This document shows, piece after piece, positions 8,980-20,175 of a stretch of DNA of 64,000 nt. The position numbers and the translations under genes are program-made. Position 1 is the stretch's first letter; each line of letters begins with the position of its first letter. The stretch spans positions 744,001-808,000 of the forward strand of contig OZ237748.1 in assembly GCA_965178125.1 (NCBI GenBank), written 5' to 3'. The DNA comes from Bilabrum cf. latius (taxonomy: Eukaryota > Bigyra: Bicosoecida > Bigyra > Bicosoecida). The notes below the pieces were generated by a model that had not been told where the DNA came from, made no database searches, and saw only the letters and a program-made list of their open reading frames with translations.

Positions 8980-9261
8980 ATGGGTGGAATGCAGAATCTC
9001 GCCTCTCTGGAGCTTGTCGCCCTCTGCCGGCTTTTTCCTCGCTACCAAGGCGCTGACGTCGCAGGAGTATTTGTGAATTTTGTCATAGTTGAGGTCGATT
9101 CCATCGCCGCTACTAGCGTGCCTGCTGCTGGCGTGGACCGAGGACGACGACGAGATAGAGCCAGCGCTGCGAAGGTGCTGCTGGCCTGTTGCTCGTCGCC
9201 CGTGCACACTGAGCGCCAAACATGCGGCAAGAGCCACCTGCACAGAAATGTATGATCGCAT
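8980..9261 (-). pseudogene. Secreted-protein gene cut by the viral element
   Basis: The frame starts at an ATG at 9261 with a clear signal peptide (MRSYISVQVALAACLALSVHG) and continues through a Ser-rich stretch and a soluble segment (YDKIHKYSCDVSALVARKKP). After HSTH the host sequence stops exactly at the element border. The frame then reads a few residues of the terminal hairpin (VIRQNVEL) before a TGA at 8953-8955. This is what an insertion into a coding exon would leave. The family is not recognised. It could still be a first exon cut near its end. The other part of the gene is outside the window. Confidence 0.55.
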
Positions 9262-9482
9262 TCCTACAGATCTGAGGTTGATGCGACCGTAGTATCACTT
9301 CGCGATGCTGCAGTGCGCCGGCGAGGAGACACAGGCCTCGCGATGGGGCCCCGGAGGGGTAGGCGGGGGGGGTAAGGGGCTATACGGAGCAGTGTGGATC
9401 CTACGAGCGCGAGACCCCATATTATTTAGATGCTTTTGGCGATATTTATGACTAATAAGGTTGGATTCGTTGTTGTTGAAAG

Positions 9483-12156
9483 GACAGTCACAATTATGTG
9501 GGACCTGTGATACTCGAGGTACATTTTTGGCAAGTCGGTCAAAATGGGGTACAGGATTGGCATACAAACGACCAGGAGATAATTCAATTAACGATAAAGC
9601 GGATAGTACGAGCCAGGAGGTGTCTAATGGTGCTGCAGATCAACCTGGAGCGGGCAGTGGCGCTGGTCTAGCAATTTGAGGTAGCAACGATTTGCAGCCG
9701 AAACTCAGATTTTCTGGGCATTGCAAACATATTACAGCAGTATTTGAAATCAAGTAAATGGTACGAATCTGTAGAATTATTGTTGAATGGATGCATACTG
9801 GGCGAAAACAGAGGGGGGGTCGCTCTTGAGCCGCCCACCCCCGGGACTATGTCAGACCAAGACGACATCGGTGGCACTGCTGGCAGCAGCGATCTCGAGG
9901 GCATCCCGGCCGCCGGTGGAGTGGGGGGCATGGACGAGGAGGAGATGAACGGCCACCTGGATGTGGGGGCGCTATCGCCCGAGGAGCCTGATACTGGGCT
10001 CATAACTTATGTCATTAGTATGCGAGGTCGAGTGATAGAGGCAGGGCCGGCCAAGCGGCGCCCCGGCCGCGCGTCTGTCTTTGCTGCCGGCCAGCTGCCC
10101 GACTCTGCCTCGATGGCCGCAATCGAGGCCGGGCGTATCCCTCCACTGAATCTGCCAGCGGGCAAGCAGGGGACACTGCAAGGGGTAAACGGATTCGTGT
10201 TCGCGGTAAACTTCGCACCGCAAGATTCCGCTGGACCCCTCGGCGAGTACGTTGGGTCTGTCAGTGAGTATCGCAGCGATCCTTACGGCGATTCGTACGG
10301 TGGCTCTTACAGAAGGTCTCGCGGACTAATACGGACTGAGTCTGCGGGGACATCTATTGACCAATCGCCGGTGCCGCTGGCGCTAAAAGGGTTGCTTCCG
10401 TTTGTACAGGGCAACTCGTACTACACGAACCGTTTGTTCGAGTAGCACCGTGAGGAGTGGAGGGTGCCTCAGGTGGTGGGCGGGCACAGGAACATCGTGC
10501 CCGTTAGACACGCATTCTTCGGGTCATCCATGCTGTTGCTGCCTTGGGTGCCCACAGTATTTGTGCAGGAAGGCCAGATCGGAAGGCGCACCACCTGGCT
10601 TGCCATGCCCCTGTACCCCACGAGCCTGCGATCGGCTGCAGGGGACGTGCCTTGCACGGGGCCCAGGGAGGCGGCGCTGTGGCTGCTGCAGGCACTCGAG
10701 GCGATCCAGCACATGCAGACGAGGGGGGCGGTGCACCGGGACATCAAGTCAGACAATTTGTTCCTGGCTGGGGGTGGTCGGCTGGTGCTTGGCGATTTTG
10801 GGGCGGGCTGTCTGCTCTTCCACGGGGGCAGGGCAGCTGACCTGGAGGTGGAGTTCCAGGAGAGGCAGCGGCAGCAGGCGCAGGAGCATGCGGCCGCCAC
10901 AGGTGCAGGTGCAGGTGCAGCTGACCCTGAGATGGGAGCAGCAAATGCAGCAGCAGGGGGCAATGAGGAAGAGGAAGAGGAAGAGGAAGAGGAAGAGGAA
11001 GAGGAAGAGGAAGAGGAAGAGGAAGAGGAAGAGGAAGAGGAAGAGGAAGAGGAAGAGGAAGAGGAAGAGGAAGAGGAAGAGGAAGAGGAAGAGGAAGAGG
11101 AAGAGGAAGAGGAAGAGGAAGAGGAAGAGGAAGAGGAAGAGGAAGAGGAAGAAGAGGAGTGAAATGAAGAAGACGAAGAGGAAGAGGAAGAAGAGTAGGA
11201 AGAGGGAGAAGAAGTGGAGGAAGAAGAGTAGGAAGCTGGCGAGATGCAGATCGTGCCCGGGGAGGCATTCGAGCAGGCAAGGGAGGGATCCAAACACGAA
11301 CCATTCAAAATTGCGTCAGTACACCAAGGTGGTACAGACGATAGCCGATCCCCCGAACTTGATGCTATGGCTAGGAAGAAGGTCACAAAGGACTCGAGAG
11401 GCACGCCGCTCGAGACACTAGCCCAGGCCTACGAGATGTCCGATGCGTGGGCCGCGGCCAAGACCGTGTGGGAGCTGGTTGCGCAAGGGAATGCAGCTGC
11501 GTCTGCCCTCCCCGGCAACGACAGGCTGTACAAGGACTCTGCCATCCCGAGGCTTCCCCAGGCCGGCCGGGAGCTGGAGGCGATCCTGAGAGGGCTGCTG
11601 CAGTCATTGCCCAGCAAGCGGCTGCGGCCCGAGAGTGCCATTGCCGCCCTGCGAGCCCTGTTGTACGGGCCCGGGAGCTGGGAGCAGGTGCAGCGGGCGG
11701 CTGGGGAGGGTGAGGCTGCGAGCGGTGGGATGATGGGCGGGTCCAGCGGTGGCAGTGCTGGAGCTGCTTCGGGGGCTGGGGCGGGGAATGCTGCGTCAGC
11801 GACAGCTGCAGGTGCTGGTGGATCTGGTCTGGTGGAGCTGGTCCGGGGGCAGCTGTGGGAGTGCGCGGCTGTAGACACGGGGCGCAGGGGGGTTGGAGGG
11901 CGTGCCTGCCGCCGGTCTATCTTGGGGCCTGGCCGGGCCTGCTCCCATGGTGCGGCTGCCGATCGGGGAGGAGGCGTATGGGGCGTTCGGGTGGGGTGAG
12001 CGGCGGTGTGTCCCAGGAGAGGCGAGCCTGTGGGACCGGTTTCTGCGGCGAGAGGTGCTGCTGCGGGGGGACGGGGCGGATGGATCTGTGGCTTGCATGA
12101 CCAAGGACTGCGGGGAGCTGGTGGAGGCGTTGAGGAGGTTTGGGCAAGGGGATTGA
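9483..12156 (+). pseudogene. PINK1-like kinase, copy 1, frame broken
   Basis: One frame (TAG = Gln at 9669-9671 and 10443-10445) runs from about 9483 through a candidate internal start at 9849. It reads LALKGLL (ATP-lysine strand), GGHRNIVP, PREAALWLLQALEAIQHM, the catalytic loop VHRDIKSDN and an intact DFG. The order of motifs and the SDN catalytic loop resemble PINK1 kinases. A huge Glu tract follows, and an in-frame TGA at 11160-11162 stops the frame. The same frame resumes with the conserved C-lobe (DAWAAAKTVWEL, LPSKRLRPESAIAALRALL). A single extra T near 11894, relative to copy 2, shifts the end into another frame. Catalytic residues are intact but the reading frame is not. The TGA sits beside the repeat tract, so a sequencing error there is possible. 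Confidence 0.65.
10968..11158 (+). repeat. GAGGAA hexanucleotide array encoding poly-Glu
   Basis: About 31 units of a GAA/GAG hexamer. In the kinase frame it reads as more than 60 consecutive Glu; in the other frames it gives Arg-Lys repeats or, on the other strand, Ser or Leu-Pro repeats. Copy 2 of the kinase has only a short Asp/Glu stretch here, so the array expanded recently. Confidence 0.95.
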
Positions 12157-13280
12157 TCATAGAGTTTTCCATTCAGTGAATCTTTGCGATGCTGCTCACC
12201 CAGTGCACCATCACTCGTTTCGCCATCGCCTTCATCCTTCTCTCCCGTCATGACCGGCATATACGACTATACTCGTATTTGAGGGGCTAGGTTGCCAAAG
12301 GCTTAGGCGCTTTGTACCCTACATCCGTGGGGGGATATATCCTGGATGCTGCTGTTGCGCTGCTGCTGCGTGCGTGCATGCGTCCAAAAATCACAATTTC
12401 CTGCCCCCCCGCGGACCCACTCGGCTTCACCCCGAACGACTGTTTCTTTAACGGTCCACCTGAATGCGGTATTCCTCTGACACTACGAATGTTCTCACTA
12501 CTTTCCCAATGCCCGCGATTGGCCTCGTCGCCACATGGCTTCCTGTTCCTGTTCCCCGCCCTAGGGACTGTGTGCTTTGCTCCCTGTATTGCCACCTTGT
12601 CCCTATCCTTTCAGCTTGCATGCGCCGGTCATGGCAGACCTGCTGTTGGCCCTCTGCGCGCTGCTGGCCATGCATCCAGCTGCCACTCGCGTCTCCCTCG
12701 TGTCTTGCACCTAAAGCCCCATTCCTCCCGTTATGTTCTCCCTGTTGACACCACACTATCGTCGCCTGTGCCGGTGTTCCCTCTGTTCCTCTCCACCTCC
12801 TGTCCTCCTGCGCCCGCCTCGTCTTCCGGCTCACCTCTGCTCCCCGTCGCTTCGATCCTGATGTCCGAGTACAAATGACAAAATCGGATGGTACTTGTCA
12901 CACCACCACGAATTGGCCACCTTGGATCTTGCACATTAAGGTACATTTCGCTTCAAGCGAAGTCTCTCAGGTGAGTTTATGTACAAGTGATGATATCTTT
13001 GCAGCACTAAGCCGCTTTATTGCCCGATTGCCCGACAGCGCCACCCCGTCCATGGACATGCCTGCACAGTGTACACTGCTGTGCACAGTGTGCGATTTCA
13101 AGAATGTATAGGTGCGTGGATTCATTACTGTTACCCGACTAGTTAAAGATTGTAACTGTGCATTGCCGGGGCAAGATGATACAATGAGCGATTCGCCAGT
13201 CTGCTGAGCCAATGCTCTGTTTCTCCTGCGGCTCAGGGAATTACCATTTTGCTCCCTATTTCTTCTGCAGAATAGCAGGA
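12157..13280. other. Intergenic region between the two kinases
   Basis: Open frames up to 188 codons exist on both strands, but none shows domain-like composition or resembles the neighbouring families. A pyrimidine-rich acceptor-like end (ATTTCTTCTGCAG) lies near 13270, so an upstream exon of kinase 2 may be in here. Confidence 0.5.
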
Positions 13281-15569
13281 ATGCATCACGATGATAGATT
13301 CGCTGAAATTGAAGGCGCTACTTGGCCTGCTGTCGGGAAAACTCGAACTCGTTTAGGCAAGATCGTGTGCTGGCGGAGGGCAGCGGCGGCCAAGAGGGAC
13401 GCCGCGATGGTGTTCCAGGCAGCTGCAGAAGGCAGGCCCATGGAGCTTGCAAAGCGATTGAGACTGGGCAAGCTGGCGGGCGCGACGGAAACCAAGGGTG
13501 CGGTGAGCCTACCAGAAGGGCGCAGCTCCATGTGCTCACCATTGGAGGCAGCCCGATTGGGAGGGCATGACGAGTGCGTGAATCTGATGGAGGAGGCCGT
13601 GGCATACGTGCAGCTGGCCCAGAGCACGGGCCGACACCGGGCTGCTCTTCGGGACAGTGAGCTGGATGCATTGTCGGGTGGTGACTGGTTCCGGCATCTG
13701 CGCGGGCGAATGCAATTTGCTGCGGATAGAAGCGGCCGACTCGATATTAGTACGGTGCTGCCGCCCGAGGAGCTGGAGACTGGGCTGAATGGAAGTCAGG
13801 CCCGTGTGATCCAATTCGGGCCTGCCAAGAGGCGCCCCGGCCGCGCGTCTGTCTTGCCTCCCGGCCAGCTGCCTGACTCTGCCTCGATGGCCGCGATCGA
13901 GGCCGGGCGCATCCCTCCGCTGAACCTGCCAGCGGGCAAGCAATGGGAGGGGCAGGGAATCAACAGCTTTGTATTCGCGGTGGAGATGGCGCGGCGCGGG
14001 GTGCGGGGTGCTGGCGGGGCAGGAGCAGAGGGAGGCGCTGGGTCTGGGGATCGATCGCCTATGCGGCTTGCCCTGAAAGGGCTGCTTCCATTCACCGAAG
14101 GGTACTCGCGCTTCAACTTCCAAAGGATATTATTACAGAGGTAGGCGTGGTCTGTCCCGCAGGTGGTGGGCGGGCACAGGAACATCGTGCCACTGCGGCA
14201 TGAGTTCTTTGGGTCCTCCATGCTTGTGCTGCCGTGGCTGGATCCCTCCTTGATGGAATCAGGCTGGGTTGCGAGGAATACAACCTGGCTTGCCATGCCG
14301 CTGTACCCTACAACCCTTAAATCATCATCCAAAGCTATCGCTTGCTCGGGCCCCAGGGAGGCGGCGCTGTGGCTGCTGCAGGCACTCGAGGCGATCCAGC
14401 ACATGCAGACGAGGGGGGTGGTGCACCGTGACATCAAGTCAGACAACTTCTTAATGGCTGGAGATGGGCGACTGGTGCTGACCGAGTTCGAGTCGAGCTG
14501 TTTGCTATTTTACGGGGGCATGACAGAACCGCTAGATCGGCAGTTCCATAGAAGGCACTTGCAGCGGGAGCATGAGCTTGCGGCCGCCAGAGACGGTACG
14601 ACATACGATGGCGAAGATGAAGGCGAAGATGATGACGAAGGATACGAGGACGATGACGAGAAAGAAAATCCCCAGGAGGCATTCGAGCATGCACAAAAGG
14701 GATCGAATCAGTCACCCTTTATGATTCAGGCTATTCAAGGGGGCGGCTCGCTCTTCAGCCGAGCCCCGGAGCTGTCGGCAATGCTTTATCAGAACTTATC
14801 CAAGGACTCGAGAGGCAAGCCGCTCGAGACACTGGCCCAAGCCTACGAGATGTCCGATGCGTGGGCCGCGGCCAAGACCGTGTGGGGGCTGCTGGCGCAA
14901 GGGGATGCAGCTGCGTCTGCCCTCCCCGGCAACGACAGGCTGTACAAGGACTCTGCCATCCCGAGGCTGCCCTACGCTGGCAGGGAGCTGGAGGCGATCC
15001 TGAGGGGGCTGCTGCAGTCGCTGCCCAGCAAGCGGCTGCGGCCCGAGAGAGCCATTGCCGCCCTGCGAGCCCTGCTGTACGGGCCCGGGAGCTGGGAGCA
15101 GGTGCAGCGGGCGGCTGGGGAGGGTGAGGCTGCGAGCGGTGGGATGATGGGCGGGTCCAGTGGTGGAGGCGCTGGGGCTGCTTCGGGGGCGGGGGCGGGG
15201 AATGCTGCGTCAGCGACAGCTGCAGGTGCTGGTGGATCTGGTCTGGTGGAGCTGGTCCGGGGGCAGCTGTGGGAGTGCGCAGCTGTAGACACGGGGCGCA
15301 GGGGGGTGGAGGGCGTGCCTGCCGCCGGTCTATCTTGGGGCCTGGCGGGGCCTGCTCCCATGGTGCGGCTGCCGATCGGGGAGGAGGCGTATGGGGCGTT
15401 CGGGTGGGGTGAGCGGCGGTGTGTCCCAGGAGAGGCGAGCCTGTGGGACCGGTTTCTGCGGCGGGAGGTGCTGCTGCGGGGGGACGGGCCGGATCAGTCT
15501 GCGGCTTGCATGGCCAAGGACTGCGGGGAGCTGGTGGAGGCGTTGAGGAGGTTTGGGCAAGGGGAGTGA
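13281..15569 (+). CDS. PINK1-like pseudokinase fused to ankyrin-type module
   Basis: With TAG at 14142-14144 read as Gln, one 762-residue frame runs to TGA. Residues about 30-110 are the GRPMEL module (WRRAAAAKRDAAMVF, GRPMELAKRLRLGKLAG, LEAARLGGHDECV) shared with the ankyrin genes downstream. The kinase part follows, with LALKGLLPF, GGHRNIVPL, VHRDIKSDN and a C-lobe containing SDAWAAAKTVWGL. The DFG metal-binding motif is replaced by TEFES, so catalysis is doubtful. The last 150 residues are Gly/Ala-rich, then conserved in copy 1. The two copies are about 85-90 percent alike in the C-lobe by eye. An ATG at 13212 in the same frame is an alternative start, but an intron acceptor just before 13275 argues for 13281. 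Confidence 0.7.
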
Positions 15570-15956
15570 GACGGAATGATGATTTATATGCGGCAGTTTG
15601 CTCGCAGCGTGAGGCTGCTGGAGGATGTGAATTCGTGCACCCGGCAGGAGAGTTACAGCGGTTGCATATTCGGGACAAGGCCGAGGAGCTGGCACAGTAA
15701 GGGTAAACGGTCTTGGTATACAGTGCTTCAATTTGCACCTTGGACTGTAGCTTTTGTGTGACACATTTGACTCGGACCCTGCCACCGCCCGGAGAGCCAA
15801 GCACACTAAATTGTTGCAAGAACTGTTAAATTTAGCAATCAAAAGAATCCTAGGTTTCAAAGCAATCGCTTAGTGTTGTATTTGCATCCTAGATCTATTG
15901 TGCCTCTGCACCCCCAAAGTTGTAAAACACCCCCACTCACTATGCAGTGAGATCAC

Positions 15957-16395
15957 ACAAAGAAAACTGGCGAACGCTGCCCCTCAGCGCCCGAATAGCA
16001 CGCGGCTTGATTGCCGCTCGAGTCTAATTGTGACCTCTCAACTTCCACATCCGCATGTGGTCGGTGATCCGATCCCCCTGATCCGAGTCACTCGTCACAC
16101 ATGCCCAACCCACACCTGCCCGGCCTGTGCCTCCCCCTTCCTATCCGCCTCATCAACCCAATGACCCCACCGATCATCTTCTCTTCCACCATTTCCTCCC
16201 CCGTTCCGGTGAACCGTCGTCCCCCCCTCCCTTTGCTCTACCCTCCCCCCCTTAGCTGCCCTCTCTCTCTCTCTCTCTCTCTCTCTCGCACTCCTCCGCA
16301 TCGCTACGTCGCATCTGAGCCTGCTCCTCGAGCGGGTCCTGCGCCCACCGAGCGACCTCAATCTCAGAGACCTTGCTGGCCTCACCAACCAAGCA
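15957..16395 (+). repeat. Dispersed repeat S, copy 1
   Basis: About 440 bp beginning near AAGAAAACTGGCGAACGCTG, including CACATCCGCATGTGG and a (TC)n microsatellite at about 16261-16287. It is found again in inverted orientation at about 22040-22590 and partly at 53724-53900. It precedes ankyrin-family sequence each time. Its nature (MITE, solo terminal repeat or shared promoter/5' exon) is not clear. Confidence 0.65.
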
Positions 16396-16479
16396 AGGGG
16401 GTCGCCGCCTGTGCTACTACCATCTTGTAGGCAGAGGCCCGCACAGAGGTCAAGAAAAACTTGAGTACCTACTCAGTGC

Positions 16480-16908
16480 ATCGGCCCAGGGTCTGCCCCT
16501 CTCTCCCTTAGCTGCGAAGGAGTACATCCCCAACCTGCTGGGCCCGCTGGTCGAAGCCGATAAACATTGTAGCCGTTCATTTGGACTATTACTGCGGCGG
16601 CGAAGCCGAAAGTAGCACGTCCGATCCGGTTTGTTTCCCTTAGCATGTTCAAGGACTTACAGGTGGTTCGGTTCAGGCACGCCCACGATTCCCGCAGAGA
16701 TGCTTCGGTGATATTCAAGGCTGCTGCTGAGGGGCGGCCGCTTGAGCTGGCCAAGCGCACCCGGCTGGGCAAGATGGCAGGTGGGCTGCAGAGGAGAGGG
16801 GTAGTCTTGGACGAGGACGGGAGGCGGCGCACCGTCACCGCGCTGGAGGCAGCAAGGCTTGGTGGGCACGCCGAGTGCGTCAGGGTGCTCGAGGAGGCAT
16901 TGTCGTGA
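16480..16908 (+). pseudogene. Decayed copy of the ankyrin gene terminal exon
   Basis: The first part (AAKEYIPNLLGPLVEA) matches the terminal exon of the 17250-19992 gene (AAKENIPDLLDPLVEA). The middle diverges and changes frame, and from 16663 to TGA at 16908 it encodes the module VVRFRHAHDSRRDAS...GRPLELAKRTRLGKMAGG...ALEAARLGGHAECVRVLEEALS, nearly identical to that gene. The frame change and absence of upstream ankyrin exons suggest a truncated duplicate. An extra short intron could also explain the shift. Confidence 0.55.
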
Positions 16909-17249
16909 ATTGGTGCAGCGAGTGAGTGCACCGGGGCGGTGCCCGAGGAAACACCAAGCCAATCATGAGTGCATGCGACGAGTATTCAGCATCGTCCAAA
17001 CTGCTAGTCGGCGGAAAATGTCGAGTAGCCGGTGATTCTTCAAGCGAACCAATAGTGAACCACGACGAACCCTTAGTGACCGAGGATCGCAAAATTGGCA
17101 AGAACACCCGTAGTTGTACTTCCAGTAGTCAATTGTTATAAATTTATTCTCAGATATTCAATAGTGAAGCTGTGAATCGTTGCTTAAGCACCTCACGTCT
17201 CTAGAAGCACACATAGGATACAGAAGTACGGCCCGGCTGAGCTTTTTCC

Positions 17250-19992
17250 ATGAAGAAGGCTATAAGGGATGTATTTGCCCTGGCCAGATCTGGAGAAAGT
17301 GAAAAACTTAGCGAATTACTAGCATTCCACCCCATTGGAACTCGCAAACAAGTAGTAAAGTCAAGGCAGAAGCTGCCATTGCATTGGCTACGTGGATCCG
17401 AATCTGCGGTAAGATGCCGGCAGCGCACCCCATGGTCCTAGTATTAATTGGCAAAGATATTCTTTACTAAACTTTATAACGGCGGTGCAGTCCATGTCAA
17501 CTCCGCTTCACGCTGCGGCTGCGGGCGGGTTTTCGGCGGCCTGCTAGCTGCTGCTTGAGAACGGCGCGAATCCATCCGCCAAGAACAGAGTGAGGCTGCC
17601 ATTCAGGCATTCGCGGGAGGCAAATCGTTTAGCAAAGTGGTTTGTAAGGTATCTTTGTATTCTAAACTGTGCGGTGTAGGTGACGCTTTCACGACGGCAG
17701 TACATGCGCGAGGTTCACCTGTAGTCATACTCCGCAGAGATACGACATGCCGCTGCACTACGCCGCTCGTGCAGGGAATGAGGCAGTAAAGGTCATTGAA
17801 ATGCTCCTAATGGCAGATGCAGACCACATCAATGACCCCAACATCGTAAGACTGTTGGTTCAATGAGCGGTGCCAGCCATGCAGTGCGCTGCACACTATG
17901 TCCCATCTCGCAACAACACTACGGTTGTCACAGAATCAGCTTTCATGCATTGTAGGAAGGTATTCCTCCTATCTGCATGGCGGCCTCGGTGAACTCCGAT
18001 GCCTGCATCGCGCTGCTCAGGCACGGTGCCTCGCCGAATCCCCCTACTCTTCTCGGCACGGTGAGAGCCAATTGGTCGTTGCTATACCGGGTTGCCTGCA
18101 TGGTTGCATAGTCTAGCAAGCGTTGTCATCTTGTGAGCAAGCTGTGCAAATAACGATTGGTGTCGGTGCTCGCTTTGCAGCATGTACCGCCCCTGGTAGC
18201 GGCAGCGCGTAGGAGGGACATTAGGCTAATGCAGGCGCTGCTCGACCACGGAGCCGACCCCAATGCTGTCGTACAGGTGAGCAATGGATGCAGAAAGTGC
18301 GGCCCAATGCTGCACAGTAGTCGCTATAGGTTATCCCTTGTGATTGAACAAAGATCATTCGAATCCTGTCAACTGCATCTTGTATTTGCAGTTGTCCCAT
18401 GCATTCCTGCCTGGCAAGACTGCCCGGAAAGCGATCCGAGAGGCATCTGCACACGTGCTTGCCAGACTGGGATGTGTTCGGGGACTTGAAATATTAGTTG
18501 AGGCGAAGGCTAACTTGGACATACAATCGATGGTGAGTGCGCGCGGCCCACGAGTACGGCGCCGCGACCTCGTGAACTGGACACCCGTAACCACGCGTCG
18601 TATTAAACTTGCGTGCATCTTCCAGTAGATGAAACGTAGCGCCGGCTTCTTCATATTGATTCTTGCTCTATTGTGCAGGCGCGAAAAACTCCATTGCACC
18701 TAGCTGCTGCGGAGGGTCACAGCCAGTGCGTCAAGCTGCTAGCTCAAAGCGGTGCCAATTTGGAGCTGAGAGACTGTGTGAGATTTTGATATGAATCTGG
18801 TGGATCTGTGTTCTGATTCTAGCCAGGCCTCTTTTCTTATCCTGGCCTTGGACGCACATATTTGTGCCCGATACGTCTGAATCATACTTGCCCTGGTGCA
18901 CACCAGCCTTGGTCGAGGGCGACTCGATTAAGCATCGATGCTTAACGATGCTTTCGGCCATTAGATCGATGTGTTTTGTCAGCGTGATGCGCTATTCGAA
19001 TGGTATTTTCGGTGGTGGCTCTTGCTCGTCCATTTTCTGTCGCAGTTCGGCCACACACCTCTTGGAATAGCTGCAGTGAAGAAGAGGGCACAAATGTGTG
19101 CGGGCCTGTTGAGTGCTGGTTCCAGCATCGATGCTTGTCGCCACCGCTACCGGGTGAGCACGGGTATGCCGGGCCCATACGGATCTGGGGAAATGACCTA
19201 GGTCCGGATCGCAAGCTGGTCGCAGCGCGAGAGATCTCACAGCGGACGCCATCAATCTGGGATACGTGCACACCAATTTCGTTGTACGATTGTTACGGTA
19301 TGCTCACTTCCCTATTTTGCAGTAGTACACCCGAGTTCTAGTCGGAGGATAGCTTCTGCGCCGGGACAACCTTGCAGTCGCTGCTGTTCTCCGCAACGTG
19401 CAAGACAACTTTGACCCGGACTCAGAGGTGAGATGTTTGTGAAATATATTGACCTGCTCCACAGAAAGCGCCAAGAGTCGCGGATTGTCTACATTTCCTA
19501 GTGTTTGCTCACGTCACACCATTCCGTCACATAGATTCCCTGTCTCCATCTGCCTCTCTTTCTTGGGCACAGGACAACTAGGCAATGCTGCTTGCTGCAA
19601 AAGAGAACATACCCGACCTGCTGGACCCGCTGGTTGAAGCCGCAGGCCGCCGCATCCCAACCATCTTGGCGTTCGCATCGTGTGCGGAACCAGCGGTGGC
19701 AGGCGAGATACACCAGTTGCTTCCCCACATATTCCGAAGCGTGCAGGTGGTTCGGTTCAGGCACGCCCACGATTCCCGCAGAGATGCTTCGATGATATTC
19801 AAGGCTGCTGCTGAGGGGCGGCCGCTTGAGCTGGGCAAGCGCGTCCGGCTGGGCAAGATGGCAGGTGGGCTGCAGAGGAGAGGGGTAGTCTTGGATGAGG
19901 ACGGGAAGCGGCGCACCGTCACCGCGCTGGAGGCAGCCAGGCTTGGTGGGCACCCCGAGTGCGTCAGGGTGCTCGAGGAGGCATTGTCGTGA
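17250..19992 (+). CDS. Ankyrin gene A, ten phase-0 exons
   Basis: Exons by GT-AG borders: 17250-17408, 17491-17589, 17738-17845, 17956-18060, 18181-18276, 18392-18532, 18679-18777, 19046-19153, 19323-19427 and 19573-19992. Every exon is a multiple of three and every intron is phase 0; together they give 479 residues ending in TGA. The inner exons each encode about one ankyrin repeat (STPLHAAAAGG..., MPLHYAARAGN..., TPLHLAAAEGHSQCVKLLA). Four in-frame TAG codons (for example AAC-TAG-LLLENGA) sit at positions that need Gln, which proves the altered code for host genes. The last exon ends with the GRPLEL module. Ankyrin repeats mediate protein binding, so an intracellular scaffold or adaptor role is likely. 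The partner is unknown. Confidence 0.85.
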
Positions 19993-20175
19993 ATTGGTGC
20001 AGCGAGTGAGTGCACCGGGGCGGTGCCCGAGGAGGGCTTGCGTGTAGATTTGCGACAGGCATGCAAGTGGAGCAATAACAAGCAAAAAAAAAAATGTTTT
20101 AATCGTTAAGCGTGGCGGTTACAGGTAGTTGTTTGCTGCATGTACAGGAAGATGGATAGACTTCTGAGAGTATGC

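Noticed and set aside
11160-11162. TGA as a second sense codon
   Set aside because: All other TGA codons seen end genes cleanly, and this one sits beside an unstable repeat, so a mutation or error is simpler.
10402-11421. Arg-Lys, Ser and Leu-Pro repeat proteins up to 339 codons
   Set aside because: Alternative-frame readings of the GAGGAA array inside the kinase gene.
12312-12878. 188-codon frame between the two kinases
   Set aside because: A competing frame on the other strand is equally long, and neither shows family resemblance or splice support.
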